64,000 nt of DNA, from the NCBI GenBank assembly GCA_946800325.1, contig OX326960.1, positions 49,099,355 to 49,163,354 of the forward strand, given 5' to 3'. A program made the translations under genes and the position numbers. The notes below the pieces were generated by a model. It made no database searches, was not told the DNA's origin, and worked only from the letters and a program-made list of their open reading frames with translations. Every line of letters starts with the position of its first letter. Positions within the stretch are counted from its first letter, which is position 1. Origin of the DNA: Luzula sylvatica (lineage: Eukaryota > Streptophyta > Magnoliopsida > Poales > Juncaceae). Positions 13,392-24,917 of this stretch are shown here, piece after piece.

Positions 13392-15995
13392 CACAAACAC
13401 TAAGAAAGTTTGTTTTTAGATTCAAAACAAGATTTTAACGCTTTGAGGAGTTCAAATAACGTGTTTTTAGATCATTTGTATCGTATCTTTTACTACATAA
13501 CTTTTCACCAAATTTCACTAACACAAAGAAAGTTTGTTTTTAGATTAAAAACAAGATTTTAACGCTTTGAGGAGTTCAAATAACGTGTTTTTAGATCATT
13601 TGTATCGTATCTTTTACTACATAACGTTTCACCAAATTTCACAAACACTAAGAAAGTTTGTTTTTAGATTCAAAACAAGATTTTAACGCTTTGATGAGTT
13701 CAAATAACGTGTTTTTAGATCATTTGTATCGTATCATTTAGTACATAACTTTTCACCAAATTTCACAAACACTAAGAAAGTTTGTTTTTAGATTCAAAAC
13801 AAGATTATAACGCTTTGAGGAGTTCAAATAACGTGTTTTTAGATCATTTGTATCGTATCTTTTACTACATAACTTTTCACCAAATTTCACAAACACTAAG
13901 AAAGTTTGTTTTTAGATTCAAAACAAGATTTTAACGCTTTGATGAGATCAAATAACGTGTTTTTAGATCATTTGTATCGTATCTTTTGGTACATAACTTT
14001 TCACCAAATTTCACAAACACTAAGAAAGTTTGTTTTTAGATTCAAAACAAGATTTTAACGCTTTCAAGAGTTCAAATAACGTGTTTTTAGATCATTTGTA
14101 TCGTATCTTTTACTACATAACTTTTCACCAAATTTCACTAACACAAAGAAAGTTTGTTTTTAGATTCAAAACAAGATTTTAACGCTTTGAGGAGTTCAAA
14201 TAACGTGTTTTTAGATCATTTGTATCGTATCTTTTACTACATAACTTTTCACCAAATTTCACAAACACTAAGAAAGTTTGTTTTTAGATTCAAAACAAGA
14301 TTTTAACGCTTTGATGAGTTCAAATAACGTGTTTTTAGATCATTTGTATCGTATCTTTTAGTACATAACTTTTCACCAAATTTCACAAACACTAAGAAAG
14401 TTTGTTTTTAGATTCAAAAAAAGATTTTAACGCTTTGAGGAGTTCAAATAACGTGTTTTTAGATCATTTGTATCGTATCTTTTACTACATAACTTTTCAC
14501 CAAATTTCACAAACACTAAGAAAGTTTGTTTTTAGATTCAAAACAAGATTTTAACGCTTTGATGAGTTCAAATAACGTGTTTTTAGATCATTTGTATCGT
14601 ATCTTTTACTACATAACTTTTCACCAAATTTCACAAACACTAAGAAAGTTTGTTTTTAGATTCAAAACAAGATTTTAACGCTTTGATGAGTTCAAATAAC
14701 GTGTTTTTAGATCATTTGTATCGTATCTTTTAGTACATAACTTTTCACCAAATTTCACAAACACTAAGAAAGTTTGTTTTTAGATTCAAAACAAGATTTT
14801 AACGCTTTGAGGAGTTCAAATAACGTGTTTTTAGATAATTTGTATCGTATCTTTTACTACATAACTTTTCACCAAATTTCACAAACACTAAGAAAGTTTG
14901 TTTTTAGATTCAAAACAAGATTTTAACGCTTTGATGAGTTCAAATAACGTGTTTTTAGATCATTTGTATCGTATCTTTTAGTACATAACTTTTCACCAAA
15001 TTTCACAAACACTAAGAAAGTTTGTTTTTAGATTCAAAACAAGATTTTAACGCTTTGAGGAGTTCAAATAACGTGTTTTTAGATCATTTGTATCGTATCT
15101 TTTACTACATAACTTTTCACCAAATTTCACAAACACAAAGAAAGTTTGTTTTTAGATTCAAAACAAGATTTTAACGTTTTGATGAGTTCAAATAACGTGT
15201 TTTTAGATCATTTGTATCGTATCTTTTACTACATAACTTTTCACCAAATTTCACAAACACTAAGAAAGTTTGTTTTTAGATTCAAAACAAGATTTTAACG
15301 CTTTGAGGAGTTCAAATAACGTGTTTTTAGATCATTTGTATCGTATCTTTTACTACATAACTTTTCACCAAATTTCACTAACACAAAGAAAGTTTGTTTT
15401 TAGATTCAAAACAAGATTTTAACGCTTTGAGGAGTTCAAATAACGTGTTTTTAGATCATTTGTATCGTATCTTTTACTACATAACTTTTCACCAAATTTC
15501 ACTAACACTAAGAAAGTTTGTTTTTAGATTCAAAACAAGATTTTAACGCTTTGATGAGATCAAATAACGTGTTTTTAGATCATTTGTATCGTATCTTTTG
15601 GTACATAACTTTTCACCAAATTTCACAAACACTAAGAAAGTTTGTTTTTAGATTCAAAACAAGATTTTAACGCTTTGATGAGATCAAATAACGTGTTTTT
15701 AGATCATTTGTATCGTACCTTTTGGTACATAACTTTTCACCAAATTTCACAAACACTAAGAAAGTTTGTTTTTAGATTCAAAACAAGATTTTAACGCTTT
15801 GATGAGATCAAATAACGTGTTTTTAGATCATTTGTATCGTATCTTTTGGTACATAACTTTTCACCAAATTTCACAAACACTAAGAAAGTTTGTTTTTAGA
15901 TTCAAAACAAGATTTTAACGCTTTGATGAGATCAAATAACGTGTTTTTAGATCATTTGTATCGTACCTTTTGGTACATAACTTTTCACCAAATTT
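13392..15995 (+). repeat. 21-monomer higher-order repeat, copy 2
   Basis: Tandem copy of 10788-13391 at a 2604-bp offset. All the fingerprints listed there recur: attaaaaac at about 13543, aacgtttcac near 13624, ctttcaagag near 14061, caaaaaaag near 14417, gataatttg near 14834, and the four-monomer dimer tract at 15500-15995. I saw almost no private differences apart from aaggaag near 10800 in copy 1, so this duplication appears recent. Confidence 0.93.
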
Positions 15996-16243
15996 CACAA
16001 ACACTAAGAAAGTTTGTTTTTAGATTCAAAACAAGATTTTAACGCTTTGAGGAGTTCAAATAACGTGTTTTTAGATCATTTGTATCGTATCTTTTACTAC
16101 ATAACTTTTCACCAAATTTCACTAACACAAAGAAAGTTTGTTTTTAGATTCAAAACAAGATTTTAACGCTTTGAGGAGTTCAAATAACGTGTTTTTAGAT
16201 CATTTGTATCGTATCTTTTACTACATAACTTTTCACCAAATTT
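15996..16243 (+). repeat. Start of a third 21-mer, cut short
   Basis: Two monomers (C-56G-102C, T-56G-102C) hold the place of the first two in the 21-mer. The second has caaaac where both copies have taaaaac, and the order then switches to the dimer tract at 16244. Confidence 0.7.
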
Positions 16244-16987
16244 CACAAACGCTAAGAAAGTTTGTTTTTAGATTCAAAACAAGATTTTAACGCTTTGATG
16301 AGATCAAATAACGTGTTTTTAGATCATTTGTATCGTATCTTTTGGTACATAACTTTTCACCAAATTTCACAAACACTAAGAAAGTTTGTTTTTAGATTCA
16401 AAACAAGATTTTAACGCTTTGATGAGATCAAATAACGTGTTTTTAGATCATTTGTATCGTACCTTTTGGTACATAACTTTTCACCAAATTTCACAAACAC
16501 TAAGAAAGTTTGTTTTTAGATTCAAAACAAGATTTTAACGCTTTGATGAGATCAAATAACGTGTTTTTAGATCATTTGTATCGTATCTTTTGGTACATAA
16601 CTTTTCACCAAATTTCACAAACACTAAGAAAGTTTGTTTTTAGATTCAAAACAAGATTTTAACGCTTTGATGAGATCAAATAACGTGTTTTTAGATCATT
16701 TGTATCGTACCTTTTGGTACATAACTTTTCACCAAATTTCACAAACACTAAGAAAGTTTGTTTTTAGATTCAAAACAAGATTTTAACGCTTTGATGAGAT
16801 CAAATAACGTGTTTTTAGATCATTTGTATCGTATCTTTTGGTACATAACTTTTCACCAAATTTCACAAACACTAAGAAAGTTTGTTTTTAGATTCAAAAC
16901 AAGATTTTAACGCTTTGATGAGATCAAATAACGTGTTTTTAGATCATTTGTATCGTACCTTTTGGTACATAACTTTTCACCAAATTT
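16244..16987 (+). repeat. Pure dimer tract (three 248-bp dimers)
   Basis: Six successive 56T-60A-ggtac monomers alternate cgtatc and cgtacc at positions 95-96. The cgtacc monomers have that motif near 16458, 16706 and 16954, a 248-bp step. Apart from a caaacgct start in the first monomer, I saw no other difference among the six. The same alternation closes each 21-mer with two dimers at 12896-13391 and 15500-15995. Confidence 0.9.
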
Positions 16988-17483
16988 CACAAACACTAAG
17001 AAAGTTTGTTTTTAGATTCAAAACAAGATTTTAACGCTTTGAGGAGTTCAAATAACGTGTTTTTAGATCATTTGTATCGTATCTTTTACTACATAACTTT
17101 TCACCAAATTTCACTAACACAAAGAAAGTTTGTTTTTAGATTCAAAACAAGATTTTAACGCTTTGAGGAGTTCAAATAACGTGTTTTTAGATCATTTGTA
17201 TCGTATCTTTTACTACATAACTTTTCACCAAATTTCACAAACACTAAGAAAGTTTGTTTTTAGATTCAAAACAAGATTTTAACGATTTGATGAGTTCAAA
17301 TAACGTGTTTTTAGATCATTTGTATCGTATCTTTTAGTACATAACTTTTCACCAAATTTCACAAACACTAAGAAAGTTTGTTTTTAGATTCAAAACAAGA
17401 TTTTAACGCTTTGAGGAGTTCAAATAACGTGTTTTTAGATCATTTGTATCGTATCTTTTACTACATAACTTTTCACCAAATTT

Positions 17484-17606
17484 CACAAATACTAAGAAAG
17501 TTTGTTTTTAGACTCAAAACAAATTTTTACGCTTTGATGAGTTCAAATAACGTGTTTTTAGATCATTTGTATCGTATCTTTTAGTACATAACTTTTCACC
17601 AAATTT
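17484..17606 (+). repeat. Short monomer, 123 bp
   Basis: The monomer starts cacaaatact, has gactc, and reads aaatttttacgc where others read aagattttaacgc, a net loss of one base. Because 123 is a multiple of three, one frame runs on from the previous monomer and gives a 68-codon open stretch at 17378-17584 that starts at TTG. Its predicted product holds the same 14-residue string twice. It is a by-product of the repeat and not a gene. Confidence 0.95.
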
Positions 17607-17978
17607 CACAAACACTAAGAAAGTTTGTTTTTAGATTCAAAACAAGATTTTAACGCTTTGAGGAGTTCAAATAACGTGTTTTTAGATCATTTGTATCGTA
17701 TCTTTTACTACATAACTTTTCACCAAATTTCACAAACGCTAAGAAAGTTTGTTTTTAGATTCAAAACAAGATTTTAACGCTTTGATGAGATCAAATAACG
17801 TGTTTTTAGATCATTTGTATCGTATCTTTTGGTACATAACTTTTCACCAAATTTCACAAACACTAAGAAAGTTTGTTTTTAGATTCAAAACAAGATTTTA
17901 ACGCATTGAGGAGTTCAAATAACGTGTTTTTAGATCATTTGTATCGTATCTTTTACTACATAACTTTTCACCAAATTT

Positions 17979-18101
17979 CACTAACACAAAGAAAGTTTGT
18001 TTTTAGATTCAAAACAAGATTTTAACGTTTTGAGGAGTCAAATAACGTGTTTTTATATTATTTGTATCGTATCTTTTACTACATAACTTTTCACCAAATT
18101 T
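17979..18101 (+). repeat. Short monomer, 123 bp
   Basis: One T is missing at positions 60-61 (aggagtcaaat). The unit also has cgtttt and ttttatatta, making it one of the most changed monomers in the window. Confidence 0.95.
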
Positions 18102-18224
18102 CACAAACACTAAGAAAGTTTGTTTTTAGATTCAAAACAAGATTTTAACGCTTTGAGGAGTTCAAATAACGTGTTTTTAGGTCATTTGTATCGTACTTTT
18201 ACAACATAACTTTTCACCAAATTT
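18102..18224 (+). repeat. Short monomer, 123 bp
   Basis: Reads cgtacttttacaac where others read cgtatcttttactac: one base is lost near position 95, with a change at 103. It also has ttttaggtc. It lies directly after another short monomer. Confidence 0.95.
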
Positions 18225-19588
18225 CACTAACACAAAGAAAGTTTGTTTTTAGATTAAAAACAAGATTTTAACGCTTTGATGAGTTCAAATAACGTGTTTT
18301 TAGATCATTTGTATCGTATCTTTTACTACATAACCTTTCACCAAATTTCACAAACACTAAGAAAGTTTGTTTTTAGATTCAAAACAAGATTTTAACGCTT
18401 TGATGAGATCAAATAACGTGTTTTTAGATCATTTGTATCGTATCTTTTACTACATAACTTTTCACCAAATTTCACAAACACTAAGAAAGTTTGTTTTTAG
18501 CTTCAAAACAAGATTTTAACGCTTTGATGAGTTCAAATAACGTGTTTTTAGATCATTTGTATCATATCTTTTAGTACATAACTTTTCACCAAATTTCACA
18601 AACACTAAGAAAGTATGTTTTTAGATTCAAAACAAGATTTTAACGCTTTGAGGAGTTCAAATAACGTGTTTTTAGATCATTTGTATCGTATCTTTTACTA
18701 CATAACTTTTCACCAAATTTCACAAACACTAAGAAAGTTTGTTTTTAGCTTCAAAACAAGATTTTAACGCTTTGATGAGTTCAAATAACGTGTTTTTAGA
18801 TCATTTGTATCGTATCTTTTAGTACATAACTTTTCACCAAATTTCACAAACACTAAGAAAGTTTGTTTTTAGATTCAAAACAAGATTTTAACGCTTGGAG
18901 GAGTTCAAATAACGTGTTTTTAGATCATTTGTATCGTATCTTTTACTACATAACTTTTCACCAAATTTCACAAACACTAAGAAAGTTTGTTTTTAGATTC
19001 AAAACAAGATTTTAACGCTTTGATGAGTTCAAATAACGTGTTTTTAGATCATTTGTATCGTATCTTTTAGTACATAACTTTTCACCAAATTTCACAAACA
19101 CTAAGAAAGTTTGTTTTTAGATTCAAAACAAGATTTTAACGCTTGGAGGAGTTCAAATAACGTGTTTTTAGATCATTTGTATCGTATCTTTTACTACATA
19201 ACTTTTCACCAAATTTCACTAACACAAAGAAAGTTTGTTTTTAGATTCAAAACAAGATTTTAACGCTTTGAGGAGTTCAAATAACGTGTTTTTAGATCAT
19301 TTGTATCGTATCTTTTACTACATAACTTTTCACCAAATTTCACTAACACTAAGAAAGTTTGTTTTTAGATTCAAAACAAGATTATAACGCTTTGAGGAGT
19401 TCAAATAACGTGTTTTTAGATCATTTGTATCGTATCTTTTACTACATAACTTTTCACCAAATTTCACAAACACTAAGAAAGTTTGTTTTTAGATTCAAAA
19501 CAAGATTTTAACGCTTTGATGAGATCAAATAACGTGTTTTTAGATCATTTGTATCGTATCTTTTGGTACATAACTTTTCACCAAATTT

Positions 19589-19709
19589 CACAAACACTAA
19601 GAAAGTTTGTTTTTAGATTCAAAACAAGATTTTAACGCTTTGAGGAGTTCAAATAACGTGTTTTTAGATCATTTGTATCGTATTTACTACATAACTTTTC
19701 ACCAAATTT
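19589..19709 (+). repeat. Short monomer, 121 bp
   Basis: Three bases are missing in the right part of the unit (cgtatttactac in place of cgtatcttttactac, about 19680-19691). This is the largest single indel in the array. Confidence 0.95.
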
Positions 19710-21445
19710 CACTAACACAAAGAAAGTTTGTTTTTAGATTCAAAACAAGATTATAACGCTTTGAGGAGTTCAAATAACGTGTTTTTAGATCATTTGTATC
19801 GTATCTTTTACTACATAACTTTTCACCAAATTTCACAAACACTAAGAAAGTTTGTTTTTAGCTTCAAAACAAGATTTTAACGCTTTGATGAGTTCAAATA
19901 ACGTGTTTTTAGATCATTTGTATCGTATCTTTTAGTACATAACTTTTCACCAAATTTCACAAACACTAAGAAAGTTTGTTTTTAGATTCAAAACAAGATT
20001 TTAACGCTTTGAGGAGTTCAAATAACGTGTTTTTAGATCATTTGTATCGTATCTTTTACTACATAACTTTTCACCAAATTTCACTAACACAAAGAAAGTT
20101 TGTTTTTAGATTCAAAACAAGATTTTAACGCTTTGAGGAGTTCAAATAACGTGTTTTTAGATCATTTGTATCGTATCTTTTACTACATAACTTTTCACCA
20201 AATTTCACTAACACTAAGAAAGTTTGTTTTTAGATTGAAAACAAGATTTTAACGCTTTGAGGAGTTCAAATAACGTGTTTTTAGATCATTTGTATCGTAT
20301 CTTTTACTACATAACTTTTCACCAAATTTCACTAACACAAAGAAAGTTTGTTTTTAGATTCAAAACAAGATTTTAACGCTTTGAGGAGTTCAAATAACGT
20401 GTTTTTAGATCATTTGTATCGTATCTTTTACTACATAACCTTTCACCAAATTTCACAAACACTAAGAAAGTTTGTTTTTAGATTCAAAACAAGATTTTAA
20501 CGCTTTGATGAGATCAAATAACGTGTTTTTAGATCATTTGTATCGTATCTTTTACTACATAACTTTTCACCAAATTTCACAAACACTAAGAAAGTTTGTT
20601 TTTAGCTTCAAAACAAGATTTTAACGCTTTGATGAGTTCAAATAACGTGTTTTTAGATCATTTGTATCGTATCTTTTAGTACATAACTTTTCACCAAATT
20701 TCACAAACACTAAGAAAGTTTGTTTTTAGATTCAAAACAAGATTTTAACGCTTGGAGGAGTTCAAATAACGTGTTTTTAGATCATTTGTATCGTATCTTT
20801 TACTACATAACTTTTCACCAAATTTCACAAACACTAAGAAAGTTTGTTTTTAGATTCAAAACAAGATTTTAACGCTTTGATGAGTTCAAATAACGTGTTT
20901 TTAGATCATTTGTATCGTATCTTTTAGTACATAACTTTTCACCAAATTTCACAAACACTAAGAAAGTTTGTTTTTAGATTCAAAACAAGATTTTAACGCT
21001 TTGAGGAGTTCAAATAACGTGTTTTTAGATCATTTGTATCGTATCTTTTACTACATAACTTTTCACCAAATTTCACAAACACAAAGAAAGTTTGTTTTTA
21101 GATTCAAAACAAGATTTTAACGTTTTGATGAGTTCAAATAACGTGTTTTTAGATCATTTGTATCGTATCTTTTACTACATAACTTTTCACCAAATTTCAC
21201 AAACACTAAGAAAGTTTGTTTTTAGATTCAAAACAAGATTTTAACGCTTTGAGGAGTTCAAATAACGTGTTTTTAGATCATTTGTATCGTATCTTTTACT
21301 GCATAACTTTTCACCAAATTTCACTAACACAAAGAAAGTTTGTTTTTAGATTCAAAACAAGATTTTAACGCTTTGAGGTGTTCAAATAACGTGTTTTTAG
21401 ATCATTTGTATCGTATCTTTTACTACATAACTTTTCACCAAATTT

Positions 21446-24400
21446 CACTAACACTAAGAAAGTTTGTTTTTAGATTCAAAACAAGATTTTAACGCTTTGA
21501 TGAGATCAAATAACGTGTTTTTAGATCATTTGTATCGTATCTTTTGGTACATAACTTTTCACCAAATTTCACAAACACTAAGAAAGTTTGTTTTTAGATT
21601 CAAAACAAGATTTTAACGCTTTGAGGAGTTCAAATAACGTGTATTTAGATCATTTGTATCGTATCTTTTACTACATAACTTTTCACCAAATTTCACAAAC
21701 ACTAAGAAAGTTTGTTTTTAGATTCAAAACAAGATTTTAACGCTTTGAAGAGTTCAAATAACGTGTTTTTAGATCATTTGTATCGTATCTTTTACTACAT
21801 AACTTTTCACCAAATTTCACTAACACAAAGAAAGTTTGTTTTTAGATTCAAAACAAGATTTTAACGCTTTGAGGAGTTCAAATAACGTGTTTTTAGATCA
21901 TTTGTATCGTATCTTTTACTACATAACTTTTCACCAAATTTCACAAACACTAAGAAAGTTTGTTTTTAGATTCAAAACAAGATTTTAACGCTTTGATGAG
22001 TTCAAATAACGTGTTTTTAGATCATTTGTATCGTATCTTTTAGTACATAACTTTTCACCAAATTTCACAAACACTAAGAAAGTATGTTTTTAGATTCAAA
22101 ACAAGATTTTAACGCTTTGAGGAGTTCAAATAACGTGTTTTTAGATCATTTGTATCGTATCTTTTACTACATAACTTTTCACCAAATTTCACAAACACTA
22201 AGAAAGTTTGTTTTTAGCTTCAAAACAAGATTTTAACGCTTTGATGAGTTCAAATAACGTGTTTTTAGATCATTTGTATCGTATCTTTTAGTACATAACT
22301 TTTCACCAAATTTCACAAACACTAAGAAAGTTTGTTTTTAGATTCAAAACAAGATTTTAACGCTTGGAGGAGTTCAAATAACGTGTTTTTAGATCATTTG
22401 TATCGTATCTTTTACTACATAACTTTTCACCAAATTTCACAAACACTAAGAAAGTTTGTTTTTAGATTCAAAACAAGATTTTAACGCTTTGATGAGTTCA
22501 AATAACGTGTTTTTAGATCATTTGTATCGTATCTTTTAGTACATAACTTTTCACCAAATTTCACAAACACTAAGAAAGTTTGTTTTTAGATTCAAAACAA
22601 GATTTTAACGCTTTGAGGAGTTCAAATAACGTGTTTTTAGATCATTTGTATCGTATCTTTTACTACATAACTTTTCACCAAATTTCACAAACACAAAGAA
22701 AGTTTGTTTTTAGATTCAAAACAAGATTTTAACGTTTTGATGAGTTCAAATAACGTGTTTTTAGATCATTTGTATCGTATCTTTTACTACATAACTTTTC
22801 ACCAAATTTCACAAACACTAAGAAAGTTTGTTTTTAGATTCAAAACAAGATTTTAACGCTTTGAGGAGTTCAAATAACGTGTTTTTAGATCATTTGTATC
22901 GTATCTTTTGCTGCATAACTTTTCACCAAATTTCACTAACACAAAGAAAGTTTGTTTTTAGATTCAAAACAAGATTTTAACGCTTTGAGGTGTTCAAATA
23001 ACGTGTTTTTAGATCATTTGTATCGTATCTTTTACTACATAACTTTTCACCAAATTTCACTAACATTAAGAAAGTTTGTTTTTAGATTCAAAACAAGATT
23101 TTAACGCTTTGATGAGATCAAATAACGTGTTTTTAGATCATTTGTATCGTATCTTTTGGTACATAACTTTTCACCAAATTTCACAAACACTAAGAAAGTT
23201 TGTTTTTAGATTCAAAACAAGATTTTAACGCTTTGAGGAGTTCAAATAACGTGTTTTTAGATCATTTGTATCGTATCTTTTACTACATAACTTTTCACCA
23301 AATTTCACTAACACAAAGAAAGTTTGTTTTTAGATTCAAAACAAGATTATAACGCTTTGAGGAGTTCAAATAACGTGTTTTTAGATCATTTGTATCGTAT
23401 CTTTTACTACATAACTTTTCACCAAATTTCACAAACACTAAGAAAGTTTGTTTTTAGATTCAAAACAAGATTTTAACGCTTTGATGAGATCAAATAACGT
23501 GTTTTTAGATCATTTGTATCGTATCTTTTGGTACATAACTTTTCACCAAATTTCACAAACACTAAGAAAGTTTGTTTTTAGATTCAAAACAAGATTTTAA
23601 CGCTTTGAAGAGTTCAAATAACGTGTTTTTAGATCATTTGTATCGTATCTTTTACTACATAACTTTTCACCAAATTTCACTAACACAAAGAAAGTTTGTT
23701 TTTAGATTCAAAACAAGATTTTAACGCGTTGAGGAGTTCAAATAACGTGTTTTTAGATCATTTGTATCGTATCTTTTACTACATAACTTTTCACCAAATT
23801 TCACAAACACTAAGAAAGTTTGTTTTTAGATTCAAAACAAGATTTTAACGCTTTGATGAGTTCAAATAACGTGTTTTTAGATCATTTGTATCGTATCTTT
23901 TAGTACATAACTTTTCACCAAATTTCACAAACACTAAGAAAGTATGTTTTTAGATTCAAAACAAGATTTTAACGCTTTGAGGAGTTCAAATAACGTGTTT
24001 TTAGATCATTTGTATCGTATCTTTTACTACATAACTTTTCACCAAATTTCACAAACACTAAGAAAGTTTGTTTTTAGCTTCAAAACAAGATTTTAACGCT
24101 TTGATGAGTTCAAATAACGTGTTTTTAGATCATTTGTATCGTATCTTTTAGTACATAACTTTTCACCAAATTTCACAAACACTAAGAAAGTTTGTTTTTA
24201 GATTCAAAACAAGATTTTAACGCTTGGAGGAGTTCAAATAACGTGTTTTTAGATCATTTGTATCGTATCTTTTACTACATAACTTTTCACCAAATTTCAC
24301 AAACACTAAGAAAGTTTGTTTTTAGATTCAAAACAAGATTTTAACGCTTTGATGAGTTCAAATAACGTGTTTTTAGATCATTTGTATCGTATCTTTTAGT

Positions 24401-24917
24401 ACATAACTTTTCACCAAATTTCACAAACACTAAGAAAGTTTGTTTTTAGATTCAAAACAAGATTTTAACGCTTTGAGGAGTTCAAATAACGTGTTTTTAG
24501 ATCATTTGTATCGTATCTTTTACTACATAACTTTTCACCAAATTTCACAAACACAAAGAAAGTTTGTTTTTAGATTCAAAACAAGATTTTAACGTTTTGA
24601 TGAGTTCAAATAACGTGTTTTTAGATCATTTGTATCGTATCTTTTACTACATAACTTTTCACCAAATTTCACAAACACTAAGAAAGTTTGTTTTTAGATT
24701 CAAAACAAGATTTTAACGCTTTGAGGAGTTCAAATAACGTGTTTTTAGATCATTTGTATCGTATCTTTTACTGCATAACTTTTCACCAAATTTCACTAAC
24801 ACAAAGAAAGTTTGTTTTTAGATTCAAAACAAGATTTTAACGCTTTGAGGTGTTCAAATAACGTGTTTTTAGATCATTTGTGTCGTATCTTTTACTACAT
24901 AACTTTTCACCAAATTT
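21446..24917 (+). repeat. 28-monomer compound repeat, copy 1 (13-mer + 15-mer)
   Basis: The first part (21446-23057) is M2, M3 with gtgtatttag, then M6 to M15 and M1: thirteen monomers, lacking M4 and M5. The second part (23058-24917) is the complete 15-mer M2..M15-M1. The total is 3472 bp. Private changes in this copy are gctgc near 22909, taacattaag near 23063, acgcgttg near 23724 and gtgtcgtatc near 24880. Confidence 0.93.

Larger units (their letters stand above)
16988..21445 (+). repeat. Divergent transition zone
   Basis: Thirty-six monomers with no consistent unit. Four of the eight short monomers in the window lie here (17484, 17979, 18102, 19589), removing six of the ten missing bases. 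Types diagnostic of the right-hand repeat first appear here: 29C (gcttc) from 18473, 19A (gtatg) at 18597, 53G (cttgg) from 18845, 44A at 19341, and finally M14, M15 and M1 in order at 21074-21445. Private changes are common, for example tatcatatc, attgaaaac and ttttatatta. This looks like an older fringe from which the 15-mer was later amplified. Confidence 0.8.

Noticed and set aside
17378..17584. A 68-codon open reading stretch on the + strand
   Set aside because: It starts at TTG, has no separate leader or codon signature, and exists only because the monomer at 17484 is 123 bp long, which keeps the frame for one extra unit. Its product is the same segment translated twice.
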